NCBI RefSeq assembly: GCF_033807715.1
Contig: NC_084597.1
Coordinates: 11,100,843 to 11,164,842 of the forward strand
Direction: 5' to 3'
Length of the DNA stretch: 64,000 nt
DNA from: Cololabis saira
Taxonomy: Eukaryota > Chordata > Actinopteri > Beloniformes > Belonidae
The translations under genes and the position numbers were made by a program. The notes under the pieces are model-generated. The model was not told the origin of the DNA and searched no databases. It worked only from the letters and a program-made list of their open reading frames with translations. This document shows, in pieces, positions 1-13,257 of the stretch. How positions within the stretch are numbered: position 1 is the first letter of the stretch; the number at the start of each line of letters is the position of its first letter.

Positions 1-162
1 TCTATTAAAGCATTTTAAACTTTAAATCAAAGCATTTAGTTTTTTCATATAAAATAAACACATTTTTATTCAGTTTAGAAGTTTTGGGGCTTTTTTTTTT
101 GGCTCCTGCGCTGCTGAAATCAGGGCGTCCCTTATTTCTATTTCTGAAAGGTGGCAACCCTA
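1..162 (-). mobile_element. hAT-like element with TAGGGTTGCCACC ends, partial
   Basis: The last 162 bp match the right part of 41260-41984 (ggcgtcccttatttc, then ggtggcaacccta). The rest lies before the window. The same family sits complete at 41260 and 42429. Confidence 0.85.
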
Positions 163-1540
163 GATACACTGTTATCCAAATTTTCAGCCAGGAACACAAA
201 AAAAAAAAGTCATCCCACTAAGTTACTGTTCTTGGTGCAAAAAGTCCTGCGAAGGAACATGGGTACAACAAAATTTAAAAAAACAAAAAATGCTGCACTC
301 AACTATCAGTGTCCTTATGTGACTTCATTCCTTGTTTTGGTGACTTCAGTTTTATTTATTTACTTGGGCCACTCCATCAGACCATGTTTTTAGTGTTTAT
401 CATCGGTATGCGTGTTCTGCATTATGTTTATCTTTACTACTCGGCAGGTCTTCGGCGGCTTCGGTTTACACATGTTTTCCTCATCCATGATCCAGTGACT
501 TTAAAAAAAACAACAAAAAAACAGCTGAATATTTATGTGATTATCGATTGTGGTCTCTGAGGGGAAAATAAAAAAGGAACTTTAAAATATCCAAACAGAA
601 GTAAAGTATACTTTGAGCAGACGTGCTTTGTCATGATCTTGTAGATGTGAATTCTAAACCTGAAATTTATATTTCATCATTTATGAAAACTATTTTTTGC
701 CAACATAATTTGAGTCATCATGCAACAGTAACATTTACTAAAGTGATTTTGCGTGAGACAGAGCATGTCCCACTAAGCTGTCACTTAAAATAACAGTCTG
801 TGCTGCACTTCTAAACAGTCTTTATTTCTGCTGTGTATACTTTTCCTTTTCCATCTCTGTTTACAAAGCAATTCCCAACTAACAGTTACATTGATCTACT
901 GTTATTATTCTCACTAAATTACCATCTATGGGCATCTGAAGACTTTAAGTGTATGGGTGTGCTCTTGAGCGCAGTGCTGTCTCAAGGAAGTCACAGTAAG
1001 AAACTGTTCTTAAAATTTAAATACATTAGTGGTAAAGTGATACCAAGGTACTTTTACAATTTGTAGCTCAGTGGATCCTCCATCATTACTTCCTCAAGTC
1101 TGTTGGTCATCTCTGCCATATATCTAAAACAGTAAAATACACACTTATGTAATTTAATTAGAATATTTAAACATGAGCCGCCTATTTGGTTGAAATAATT
1201 CACACAGGATAAAATACTGACCGTAAAATGCTTTTGACATGTCTGAGTTCAAGCTCAGTTAAAGTTGATTAATATAAATTCAGTCATGATAATTGAATTT
1301 AGTACCAAATATCAAACAGCATGAGTTTTGATCCGAACGTGCAAATCTCAAGAACAGACTTCCTTCCTTCTCATTCGTCACAAGGAAAAAACGCTAAACT
1401 CTGACCATAGTAAGTGCATCGTCTTGGTTCCCCCGGTGCACCGCATGGAGCCATACTTGTCAGTATGAATGCAAATAAGCGCTTAGAATAGCAAGTAGAG
1501 GTACAGACGTTGAATAACGGTTTTGTTGGAGCAGGCTTGC
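163..1540. other. AT-rich intron sequence, nothing recognised
   Basis: No long frame, repeat or splice-framed coding block was seen on either strand. Short frames here have no recognisable domain. Confidence 0.6.
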
Positions 1541-2446
1541 AGGCAGCAGATTGGCTCGGTGGTTAAAACTGCTGCTTCACAACAAGAAGGTTCCTGGTTG
1601 GGGTCTTTCTGTGTGGAGTCGGCATGTACTCCCTGTGCTTGTGTGACTTTTGTCCCACAGAACAAAAACATGCATTAAAGGTTAAGGGATGGTCCTAAAG
1701 TGTCCTCTAGGGAATGTAATGTTTATTTCTCTATACCAGGGGTCGGCAACCCAAAATGTTGGAAGAGCCATATTGGACCAAAAACACAAAAAAACAAATA
1801 TGTCTGGAGCCGCAAAAAATTAAAAGTCTTTAGAATACCTTAGAATGAAGGCAACACATTCTGCATGTATCTATATTAGTTATAACTGGAGGAAGATTGT
1901 TTTTTTTTCATTATGCACTTCGAGAAAAAAGTCGAAATGTTGAGAAAAATCGAAATGTCGAGAAAAAAGTCGAAATTTCAAGGAAAAAGTCAAAATGTCG
2001 AGAAAAAAGTAAAAATTTCGAGAAAAAAGTAAAAATTTCGAGATTAATGTTGAAGTTTAATCTCGAGAAAAAAGTCAAAATGTCGAGGAAAAAGTCAAAA
2101 TGTCGAGAAAGAAGTCAAAATCTCGAGAAAAAAGTCAAAATTTCGAGATTAAAAAGGAAAGGAAAAAGGAATAAAAAAAGAAAAGAAGAAAAAAGAAAAA
2201 AAAAGAAAAAAGAAGAAAAAAAAGGAAAAAAGAAGAAAAAAAGGAAAAAAGAAAAAAAGGTCAAACATTTTTGAAAAAGCTCCAGGAGCCACTAGGGCGG
2301 CGCTAAAGAGCCGCGGGTTGCCGACCCCTGCTCTATACTGTATGTGATTATATAACTGACTGCTGACCTGTCCAGGGTGCAGTCCTAACCTTTGGTAGAT
2401 GGGATGGGCTCCAGCAGAACCCAGAATAGATATGGATGGCTGGAGA
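1541..2446 (+). mobile_element. degenerate tRNA-derived SINE, split by a hAT insertion
   Basis: Bases 1549-1680 hold a tRNA-like head (TGGCTCGGTGG resembles RNA polymerase III box A; ggttcctggttggggtc is a decayed box B) followed by the familiar fish SINE body (tttctgtgtggagtcggcat, cccacagaacaaaaacatgc). After the hAT at 1737-2330 the body resumes with gacctgtccagggtgcag and ggatgggctccagcagaacc. The rejoined element is about 300 bp. Family name not assigned. Confidence 0.75.
1737..2330 (+). mobile_element. non-autonomous hAT, CAGGGGTCGGCAACCC ends, copy 1
   Basis: Terminal inverted repeats CAGGGGTCGGCAACCC and GGGTTGCCGACCCCTG, flanked by an exact 8-bp duplication ctctatac (1729-1736, 2331-2338). 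The CAGRG start and 8-bp duplication define hAT. The interior is an array of a roughly 20-bp unit around TCGAGAAAAAAGTCGAAAT, followed by a purine-only tract (about 2150-2260). No transposase. The long Lys-rich frame inside is just this array. Confidence 0.93.
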
Positions 2447-2555
2447 TTATTAAGATTTGTCTGAATTTCCAGGAACCGCAAATGTTATATCTGATATATA
2501 TGATTTTCTTTCAACAAAAAAACTGGTTTGAGTTCAATATCCGGTTCCTGCAGGG

Positions 2556-3463
<908 letters not shown>

Positions 3464-4695
3464 CTGCAGGGCACCATGTTACGTTTTTTAATTTTTTTCT
3501 TGTGTACAGCCAAACAAAACAAAATCATTTGGTGAGCATTGGTGGATTTCTTCAATGCATCACAATTAATAATTAATTGTGTTCGTTTTAACTACAAGAT
3601 TTGTGGTTTCATAGCCTTTAAGCGCTATGTTTTTGTTGCAAAATTATAAGCAGCTGCTTCTTTTTAAGTAATTTAGCTCTCTTGCTGGTAAATATCTTTA
3701 CCCTACACCCACTCCACAGTTTTGGGTTCAGTGTCCTGCCCCAGGTTAGTTTGACCCGCGTCAGTCAGGGATCACATCCCCAATGTTCCAGTCCATGAAC
3801 AACCAATCATCTGTATCTCCTTAGTCAAAGCAGCCCATTAATTTAAGACCAAATGGTGTCCACAGAGATGCTGCAGTTTTTCACTTTTTAAGTTCATTTG
3901 GAAATATATAAATGTAAGATAAATGCTGTTGAAACACTCGGCAGAAAGTTGAAAGTTAATTGTCTCAAGATAAAGTGTTCCGAAGTTCCTTTTCCTACAT
4001 CATGCATCAGAAACCAGGCAGCAGAAGAAAGAGAGAGTTGGAAATACGCCATTTCTGTTAGTTTATTTGTAGGTGAATGGAAAAGATTTAAGATGATCCG
4101 ACTCACGAAGCATGATCGAAAGTGTTTGTTTTTTTGTTGTATTTATGAAAGCCGAGCTCTAATTTCAGTCTCAGTGCCGAGTTTCAATAATCACCTCCTG
4201 GCTCCAATTTTCTCATCTGACTGCTGAAAAGAACAGAAATAAACACATTTTCTTTTATCGTTTTCATAAGAGCCATTATTTCCTGGGAAAGACGAGCCAG
4301 CCAGTTTCATAAAACAAATGAAAACAGTGTTCAATATGCTCACTGAGCTCATTCGTTCTTGTTTTTCAACTAAATTAACTGCAGCACAGGCCACCAGCAG
4401 TCGGACGGGGAGGTGGAAGCACTTTACTGAACTGCCTAATGAAAATTTTAAGCAACATAAGTGGCTGGTGCTGCAGATCAATGCACCAGTCTGGTAAGTG
4501 GAGTCATCATACTTCATTATTAAGCACGCAAATGAATAGCACTGCATAGCCAAACAATGATTACAGTTGTCATTTACAATGTGCTTTTTACAATAAGATA
4601 CATTGTTGTTCTCTGAGAGCTTTATAGTAATTGCTTCCTGATCCTTTTCATTCAAACCTCTGTTTTCTTGCCAAGTTTGCTTTGACTGACTTTAC
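3464..4695. other. intron sequence with one fossil SINE/LINE-like fragment
   Basis: About 3715-3810 (ttgggttcagtgtcctgccc, then gtcagtcagggatcacatcc) resembles a widespread fish retroposon tail. The remainder, including frames of 109 and 154 codons near 3898-4655, shows no recognisable domain and no partner exons. Confidence 0.5.
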
Positions 4696-5258
4696 CAGGG
4701 GTCAGCAACCCGCGGCTCTAGAGCCGCATGCGGCTCTTTAGCGCCGCCCTAGTGGCTCCCTGGAGCTTTTTCAAAAATGTTTGACCTTTTTTTCCCCTTT
4801 TTTTCTTCTTTTTTTCCTTCTTTTCTTCTTTTTTCTTTTTTCCTTTTTTCTCTCCCTTTTTTTCCTCTTTTTTTCTTCTTTTTTCCTTTTTTCCTCTTTC
4901 TCATTTTGACTTTTTTCTATAAATTTTGACTTTTTTCTCGACATTTTGACTTTTTTCTCAACATTTCGACTTTTTTTCACGAAATGTAGACTTTTTTCTC
5001 GACATTTTGACTTTTTTCTCAACATTTCGACTTTTTCTCAAGATTGTACTACAACATTAATCTCGACATTTCGACTTTTTTCTCAAAGTGCATAATGAAA
5101 AAATCTTCCCCCATAGCTAATATAGATACATGCAGCATGTGTTGCCTTCATTCTAAGGCTTATACAAGACTTCTCATTTTTTGCGGCTCCAGACACATTT
5201 GTTTTTTGTGTTTTTGGTTCAATATGGCTCTTTCAACATTTTGGGTTGCCGACCCCTG
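4696..5258 (-). mobile_element. non-autonomous hAT, CAGGGGTC family, copy 2 (inverted)
   Basis: CAGGGGTCAGCAACCC to GGGTTGCCGACCCCTG, with flanks gactttac/gactatac (7 of 8 match). It lies in the opposite orientation to copy 1: the pyrimidine tract comes first, then the array of ctcgacattttgactttttt units. Confidence 0.92.
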
Positions 5259-6230
5259 GACTATACAGAAATAGACTGCAGCAATGTTCTAAGAGTTGAG
5301 GATTTGCAATTTAACCAAAACCTTGAGGTTATGTTATTTCCTCATATTGTTTCTCTCATAACGTCCATGATTATCTTTGCATGTTGTTTAATGATTCTGG
5401 ATGGAGGTCGGTCTTTGGCCCCCAAGTAGTGTATGTTTTTAGTTTGACGTAACACAGAAACGCCCCCCCCCCCTCTTCCTCCTCCCATCTGCTCACTTTA
5501 CATTAAAACAGTCATCATCAGCAGATTTACCAGACTGTGTGTGTCTGTTGGACAGATATTGTTAGGAGACTGTCAACCACCCCGACATTACAGAGGGAGA
5601 GATTTTTGGGGGGATGAAAGCCTTGATGGCCGTTTAGGGAGATGATGTCATGTATGAGTCTCAGCTTTATGCGAGGATGTTTTCTGCACTACTGAGAAAA
5701 CGCAGCTCCAGAGAATACATCTGGAACTTTTACAGGGGGAAATCTGACACCGTCAAGCCAACATGTTCAATCAATGAAGGAAGGGATGCAAGCAAGTACA
5801 GTACATGCTGGGATGGATGGCTAGATGGAGGGAGGGACTTATGATGGATGGCTAGATGGACTATCAGAGCGATGGATGGTGTTCTTGAAGGACAGTGACA
5901 TGGTTCATCAATGGATTAATGAGTGGATGAAGGCAGAGGAATGAGTTTCAGAGAAAGCAGGCTTGAAGTAGGTGATTTGAGCAACACCAGCAAAGTGGAT
6001 GCAAGGATGGCAGAGAATTTATTGCATATCAAAATGTCTGCAAAGCGAAATTGACAACCCGCTGAAATGCTGAGTTTCCAGCATAAAAAAATGTGACAAA
6101 TAGTCTGCAGGTTTGGATCCAGCCTCTAGTGGTCACTACAGGAACTGCAGCCAAACTCACCCACTGGTTCACGGACAAAGAAGAAAGAAGCAAGGACAAT
6201 GTTGACCCTTTGGTTCAACAAAGAGACTAA
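5259..6230. other. intron sequence, nothing recognised
   Basis: Holds a C homopolymer near 5462 and a short imperfect ggat-rich stretch near 5810-5870. No coding or mobile signature. Confidence 0.5.
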
Positions 6231-6945
6231 GGGCCCGATTTACTAAGATCCTAAATAAAGAGTACTAAATTGCGTGTGCACTGAAAAAGTTTGCGCGTGC
6301 TGTTGTTGTGTGTTTTGCGGGTGATCAACTAAGATTGCGGTGCGCAATTGATAACAGGTGCAAACAGCAGTATTTAAATGAGGTGTTGCGGTGTCTTACG
6401 GTTTGCGGCGCAAACTTTGCGCCATGGAGAGTGGATGGAAAGCAGGATATAGTCGCAAGCGCAAAATGAAATTTGACGAGTTGGAGTTAGAAATATTAGC
6501 AAAGAAATTTAAACATTACCAAAAGAAACGCAATATCGGAGAAAATCTGCAATAGAATAAATGCAGTTATAAGACAAAAAGAACGGCAGATGAGGTTAAA
6601 ACAGAGTCGGCGGCAGAACAGATCTAATTGGGGGGCACATAATAACCAGCGATTGTAAATGCTTAATATGAGTTTGCCATCAACGATCACAGCAAACCAG
6701 TTTCAATTACACAACATACTGCAAAATCTCTTTGTAATACACACACACACAAGTGTATTGTGCACCCAAACTGCAAAAAACAAAAAACAACGACGTACAG
6801 GCCACGTCTCTCCCTCCCTCCCTCGCCCTCTCCATCTCTCTCTCATACAACGCATACACATAAAAATGTGAACGGTGAATCTCCAAATTTAATTTGACGA
6901 AATTAGACAGACGCAAACATTCCACGTTTGCGTAATAATAAACGC
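6231..6945 (+). mobile_element. Harbinger-like remnant, one end only
   Basis: Begins TAA then GGGCCCGATTTACTAAG, a PIF/Harbinger-like terminus, and contains a Myb-like frame at 6424. I could not find the matching right end, so the 3' boundary is approximate. Confidence 0.6.
6424..6555 (+). pseudogene. Harbinger Myb/SANT-like protein, N-terminal fragment
   Basis: A 43-codon frame, MESGWKAGYSRKRKMKFDEL then ELEILAKKFKHYQKKRNIGE and NLQ, followed by a stop. The basic KRK-K-F-x-x-x-E-L-E-x-L opening is what Harbinger elements use at the start of their Myb-like DNA-binding protein. It is cut after the first helix. Further Arg/Gln-rich codons (RQKERQMRLKQSRRQ) follow in another frame (about 6570-6656), consistent with decay. 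Inference from motif style only. Confidence 0.5.
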
Positions 6946-7161
6946 CAAGGCTGGCGCCATGAAGTCAATTAAATGCATGTCTCACTAGAAGAGTTGCACA
7001 TCTTAATTTTCCCTATTTCACCATAGATCACACTTTGGGAAGCCTTCTTTATATTTTACCGTTATTTCCGCGTAGATAAGAGTGAGTTTGATGCTCCTTA
7101 ACAAGTTTTGTCCGCGGATCAACATTCCAACCCACCCTTCCCCAACCCCTTGCTCCCTGAT

Positions 7162-7215
7162 TGGCTGATTTATGGTTCCGCGTCACACCAACGCAGAACC
7201 GACGGCGTAGGGAAC
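7162..7215 (+). mobile_element. partial GC-rich palindromic MITE
   Basis: ggctgatttatggttccgcg followed by acgcagaaccgacggcgtag: the left arm of the palindromic family seen complete at 21951 and 40431. The right arm is missing. Confidence 0.7.
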
Positions 7216-8008
7216 TTGTCTTATATCTACAGTTATAGTATCTCATGAAATCTGACTCATACGTTGCCAAAACCCAACTGTGACCCTGCTCACGTACTTT
7301 GGGACACGTCTGGCCCAGATAGCACTTGCCTGTGCAGTAACTGAGCCATATGTGCCAAAAGTGGCCCACTTGACACGGATGGGTTTTTTTTCAATGGCTC
7401 TTTCACACAAGATAGAACAGTGAAGATGATTCACTTGTAATGCCAATGTTGCTTGCGTCTGATTGATCAGAGTGCTTTTAAACATGTACAGTAGTGTTGG
7501 CGTCATGCTGGCACGGTATGCGTTTTCTTATTCAGACTGAATCTCCTTCCTTTGTAGGTTTTAGAGGAGCAACATCATTGCTCCTTGTATCTCCATGCTT
7601 GATGGTCAAACTTGCAACAGAAGGGACGCCAATCTTGCCTTTAACAGACTGTGTGAAAAGCAGTAACTGTGGGTCACTGTTCCTTTATGCTACACAACGA
7701 GCGTCTTAGCTCATGCTTCTCTAGTGGCATTGCGTCTGTATTGGAACTTGTTCAGTTTCACAGAGCTGCGAGTATGCTTTTTAAGGTCAGGTTATTTATC
7801 CAGTCCTCAAAGGAATAAAGCCTCTTGTTCTCCTCTGCATTTTGAGACACAAAACACACTCACATTCGTGACCTCCTGTGTCCATTGCACACCCACACAT
7901 TGTGGATTTGCCAGGAAGGAAGCAACAACAGAGAGAATAGCCAAATGATAAAAAATTAAGTCAAAGACAGAGCTCAAATCTTTCAAACATGCGGTTAGAG
8001 AAGAGTGT
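7216..8008. other. intron sequence, nothing recognised
   Basis: Several frames of 60-90 codons overlap on both strands without domain, bias or splice support. Confidence 0.5.
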
Positions 8009-8016
8009 GTGGACAC

Positions 8017-8151
8017 TAGGGATGGGCGGTATGGACTAAAAAATGTATCATGATAATTTCTGGCATTTATCCCGATAACGATAAAAATGACGATAAAAAA
8101 AATACCAATTCAACTCCACCTTTGTAAATCTATCTCGCTCTCAGATCCGCC

Positions 8152-8215
<64 letters not shown>

Positions 8216-8223
8216 GGCTCATT

Positions 8224-8254
<31 letters not shown>

Positions 8255-8312
8255 GGCTCATTTCTTTCTTTCTTTCTTTCTGGCTCATTTCTTTCTTTCT
8301 TTCCGGCTCATT

Positions 8313-8356
<44 letters not shown>

Positions 8357-8496
8357 TCATTCTTTCTTCCTTCCTTCCTTCCTTCCTTCCTTCCTTCCTT
8401 CCTTCCTTCCTTCCTTCCTTCCTTCCTTCCTTCCTCCTGCTCTCCCCTTCATTCTTCCCGTCCTCTTTTCTCCCTTTCTTCCTTCTTTCCTTGTTT

Positions 8497-8595
<99 letters not shown>

Positions 8596-8603
8596 GGCTC
8601 ATT

Positions 8604-8638
<35 letters not shown>

Positions 8639-8646
8639 GGCTCATT

Positions 8647-8733
<87 letters not shown>

Positions 8734-8941
8734 GGCTCATTTCTTTCTTTCTTTCTTTCTGGCTCATTTCTTTCTTTTCATCTTCTTTCCTTCCTTCACC
8801 TACGTTGTGCGTGGATAAATCAGTTTTACACAAAAACCTCATCAACAGGAATTTATCGTTTTTACCACGAGATGACAAATTCTTACCGTGGGGAATTTTT
8901 TTGACGGTTTATCGTGAACGGTAAAATATCACCCATTCCTA
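8017..8941 (+). mobile_element. non-autonomous hAT with (TTTC)n core, copy 2
   Basis: TAGGGATGGGCGGTATGGAC to ATATCACCCATTCCTA, with exact 8-bp duplication gtggacac (8009-8016, 8942-8949). The core switches from (TTTC)n with TGGCTCAT interruptions to (TTCC)n at 8367-8434 and back to (TTTC)n. Confidence 0.94.
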
Positions 8942-9728
8942 GTGGACACTGCTTAGAGGGCAAAAGGCATTGGACAAGCTGAAACCAGGGGAAGGAGCTT
9001 AAAGAGAAAGTATGAAATGGAAGAGGTGCAGTGAAAAAGGGATAAAGGTAAAAGAACAAAGGGAGAAATCTGGAAATGCTTTGGTTTCATAAGTTTCGTG
9101 GCACAAAACGGCCTGTGGTCATGCCAGTACGCCTCATGCCAGGAGTTTCTTATTGCACATGCCTGCATATGGAGCCCACGAGTTCCAGGTCCCACCCAAA
9201 GTCCTTTTTGAGCGAACAAACACCACTGTGTCAAGAATGTAAGTTGGTCTTCATTCCTCCGTTGGTACTGTCCACTTTTTGATCAAATACACATGTTTTG
9301 TTTTTTTTTTTCTTTAATTATGACAGATGTATCTTTAATCAACTCTACAACAAACACACTTTAACCAGAGCTAATTAAGGTTGAGTTTCGTAGTTACCAA
9401 TTACTTTGCAGCTCACTGAGGTGTTGATTTGTGTTAAGCTTTAAAGCCGTTTATGGCTGGTTGGATTTGCTGCAGGTGTTAGTCGTTTCAAAGGCTTTGA
9501 ACCCTGCAGGTGCTGAGTTGGGTGATTTTTTTTAAAGGTGATTTGATGTCTAACAGACCAGCAGGTGCTGATCTCTGCTGGTTTTTGCTGTAGTTCTATC
9601 ACACTCACATCTAACAGTGTGCTGCTTGGTGTCCTGTCTGGCAGAATCATTAAATGGAGTAGTGTCGGCTGGGAAAGCTGTGGCCGAAAGGGCAGCAAGG
9701 TTTTATTGAGCGTTATTGAGCTCACATG

Positions 9729-10273
9729 TACGACGGAGTATTAGGGCCAAACTAAGACAAAAAAAAATTGGAAATTACGAGAATAAAGTCATAATATAAT
9801 GAGAATAAAGTCGTAAAATTACGAGAATAAAGTCGTAATAGAATAAAGTCGTAATATTATGAGAATAAAGTCATAATATTACGAGAATAAAGTCGTAAAA
9901 TAACGAGAATAAAGTCGTAACATTACGAGAATAAAGTCGTAATATTATGAAAATATAATTTATGAGAACTCTAACAGGAAGAGCTTCTTCTCCCTGTGTT
10001 AAAATGAGGAATATTGAGCATCTTGTGAAGTTATATTTATATATTTATAATATATTACGACTTTATTCTCGTAATATTATGACTTTATTCTCGTAATTTT
10101 ACGACTTTATTCTCGTAATTTTACGACTTTATTCTCGTAATTTTACGACTTTATTCTCGTAATATTATGACTTTATTCTCGTAATTTTACGACTTCATTC
10201 TCATTACATTATGACTTTATTCTCGTAATTTCCTTTTTTTTGTTTTTTTGTTTGGCCCTAATACTCCGTCGTA
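9729..10273. mobile_element. foldback element, TACGACGGAGTATTAGGGCC ends, 6-bp duplication
   Basis: Ends TACGACGGAGTATTAGGGCC and GGCCCTAATACTCCGTCGTA are perfect inverted repeats, flanked by cacatg on both sides (9723-9728, 10274-10279). The left arm is an array of attacgagaataaagtcgta, the right arm an array of its complement, around a short unique centre (about 9958-10057). The whole can fold into one long hairpin. No coding capacity. The 6-bp duplication and ends recur at 43587, so this is a real family; superfamily unassigned. Confidence 0.9.
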
Positions 10274-11175
10274 CACATGGGACCCGACTTAAAGCAGAAA
10301 GCTTAATTTTTAGGCTGTTTTGTTGGAATTAATTCATATTAGACATTTCTTCTGATCAAAAAAATGAGTTTTTTTCCTACAAAAAAAAGGGATATGGATG
10401 TATTTTAGCACATCACATTAGTAACCTCAGTCCTCTGTGTATGCACAGGATGCTTTCAAACACTAAGTGCTGGTTTCTGGTGGTGTTAGCCACTCTGAAA
10501 GCCATCCAGTTACAATAATTATGCACATTTTAAAAGAATGTGACTTGAAGTTAAAGGTTAGCTCAGTTTTATGCAGATATGTTAGAAGTCCACTATTATG
10601 CAGCCTGCGTAGGATGAATAATGCTAATCTGGACTGATTAGTATATGTGCTTGTGTGTGTTTGCGTTTCAGACGTGCAACGTGCAACTTAACCATCAGAG
10701 ACTTCTGAGATAGAGAAAAGCTTTTATCTAAATGTGAACACCGTCATGCTTTGAGGATAAACAAACATTCACCATGTTCAGCATCTTTATTTGCTAATAT
10801 TTGCTAGTTACTGCTATCATTAGTCTGAGTTGGATCTTCAGGCATAAAGTGAAACATTTCTTTGTTTTTGTTTGAAAGAAAATGAAATCAATAGATGTTT
10901 AATTTTAAATCAAAATGTCACTAATTTGTTATAGGCTTGTTTTCATTTCACTCTTCTTAGTTTTTTCTCACGTCTTCTCTTGATTTGTTTACCATTTACA
11001 TCTCTAGCTACCAACATGTTTTCCTGGGCCCTATACCAACAACATCTCCAAAAATCAAAACCCATTAAATAGCTGTTAAGAAACATCAGTGTTTTAATAA
11101 AACATTTGACACATTAGAAGAGAAATATCAGCTAGACCACATCAGTAAAGTGAAAAATGTTCTTTTAAACCCTAA

Positions 11176-12217
11176 GGGCCAAATCCACAAATAATAGTTT
11201 GCGCCCGCAAATAGCGCTGTGAATTGCGCCGCATTTGCGCCCGCAATTTGCCCCGCTTTAAAGTCCTATTCACAAAAGATTTTGCTCTAATGATATGCCA
11301 GCGCAAACACGCCCATAAAGTCTTGCAGCTGAGTGCAATTTTCCCTTGTCTGAGTAAGTGAGCGGAGCTGTTTCCAGTGTTCTTCAGCACACAGATTGGT
11401 CCATAATGAAAACTGCAGAGAGCACAACAGCCTCAACTTTCACGTATTTGTACTTCTCTAGTATTTCGCATGTATGACATAAGCTAATGAAATGTCAAAT
11501 GTTAAGAGGCTGTGCGCATTTACGCACAAGGCACAGCACCAGTAACTTAATTACATTGTTAACCCGAATAAGTTCACAGAACTCAACATTTTTTGTGTAA
11601 CTGGATGCATCAAAATATTTAAGTTACATTTTTAAATGTTTTTTAATAGTCCGTGGAAGTGTTTGTAATAAAGCAGCCCCTTATGTAGCCTATGGATGAA
11701 TCCTGAGCTCCGTCCTGTTACTTTTATTTTTAAATCCGAGATAAGTCCACAACCCCACTTGATCTGACTGTCTACAGTCATGTCTGACTGTATATTTCAC
11801 CCTTAATATCATTCAGTATCACACAGGCTTGAATGATATTCAAGAGAGAGAGAAACAGAGCCGCAGGGGGAGTGAGGAGAGAGTTTGCGCGCAGTTAATA
11901 CACGCTTCGAAAAGACGGTATTTGCTCCACTATTTTTGCGTGTGGCAAATAGCGCTGGCCTTTGTGAATTTGTTTTTTGCAATGAGGCTTATTTGCATAG
12001 AAAGGGGGCAATTTTGCGCCGAATGTATGAATATTACCTAATTTACATGCATGCAAATGGCACAGGCGCAGCATGACACTATTTGCTTGGCAGCGCAGGT
12101 TTGTGGTGCAATTCGCCCTTTGCGGGTGCTTTGTGAATTAGATCGCTCTCTTTTTGTCTCATTTGCACCGGTTTAGCGGCTGCAAAAGCCGCGCAATCCT
12201 TTTTGTGGATTTGGCCC
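11176..12217. mobile_element. Harbinger-like element, present only in copy A
   Basis: GGGCCAAATCCACAAA to TTTGTGGATTTGGCCC, flanked by taa and caa. Copy B is uninterrupted at this point (ccctaaatatttattg, about 56708-56723), which proves insertion. The 3-bp TWA-type target and GGGCC ends are Harbinger traits. The 1042 bp have no intact transposase; the small frames near 11829-12076 are unrecognised. Confidence 0.85.
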
Positions 12218-12727
12218 CAAGTATTTATCTTTTAGGTATTTGAGACTTCCAGTGGATTGTATTAGCAGTCGAGGAGGACAGGAAAGGACATAGAAAGAAG
12301 CAATGCCAGCCCTTCTGTAAAACAGGTCTTTTAAGTTCAACCTTCATCAAATTTCTGAGACAGAGTACACTAGTCTGTACCAACACTCAGGGAACCCTTC
12401 ATCATAGGAACAAACTCCATCGTCATTGCTGAGTGAGCTCTCCAGACACTGATGGACAACTTCATATCTCTAATGGGACTCCTTTTTCTCCACGCCGGCA
12501 CAAAACCTGCTTATTGGTTTTCAAGCTCACGAAAACGGACGGTCATCTGGACGCAGCAAGGTCACCAAAATGAGATTGGCACACACCTCGCGTCTTCCAG
12601 TAGGCCGAGGGTATTTCTGTATAATTTACAGCTCAGGCCAGCTGATGCTGAAGTGGCTTGAACACAGTCTGTCCTAAATGGAAAGGGCTCGGCTGGCCTG
12701 AAGCCATTTTGAATTAGCGATATTAAC

Positions 12728-12735
12728 TCTGTGTG

Positions 12736-12808
<73 letters not shown>
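12728..12808 (+). repeat. (GT)n microsatellite, copy A
   Basis: About 80 bp of nearly pure GT. The equivalent in copy B (57244-57319) carries an acg interruption and different flanks. Confidence 0.95.
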
Positions 12809-12810
<2 letters not shown>

Positions 12811-13257
12811 CTGATTTTAGGGAATATCTCTAATTAAGATAATAGGTACAGGAAATGGAGCTTCTCTAGATAGAAATGGAAATGGGGTCACAGAGGAAGT
12901 GCAGGCAGGATAGAGGGAGGTGGATAATATGTCCTCTTGGCAGAGATTCCTTTATATGACTTTGCAAACCTGATGCGAACTCTGGGAATTTAGAAATGTC
13001 AGCCTTGTATAAAACTACATCCACACTTAAGTGGAAGAACTACATATAAAAAACTGATGCCTGTTCATGTTCATCTCCTTGTGTATCTGTGGGGAGGCAT
13101 GTCTTGTTATAATCCACAAGAGACTGTTAAATCGTCAGCACGTCTGACTGTATGAAGTGGCAATACGTTTATAACACAATATATGCTGAAATCTGAAAAA
13201 AGAAAGTCTTTCAAAGAGTTGCCGCTGCATAACTAATGACTACTCGGAACTCCTTAC

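Noticed and set aside
1897..2274. Lys-rich 125-codon frame, and similar ones at 4771-5025 and 18129-18878
   Set aside because: They follow the 20-bp arrays and purine tract of the CAGGGGTC hAT elements; no conserved protein.
12452..12661. A 69-codon frame conserved at 56964-57173 considered as a small exon
   Set aside because: Same explanation: it lies in the duplicated intron block and the two copies differ by indels just upstream; no support from integrin sequence.
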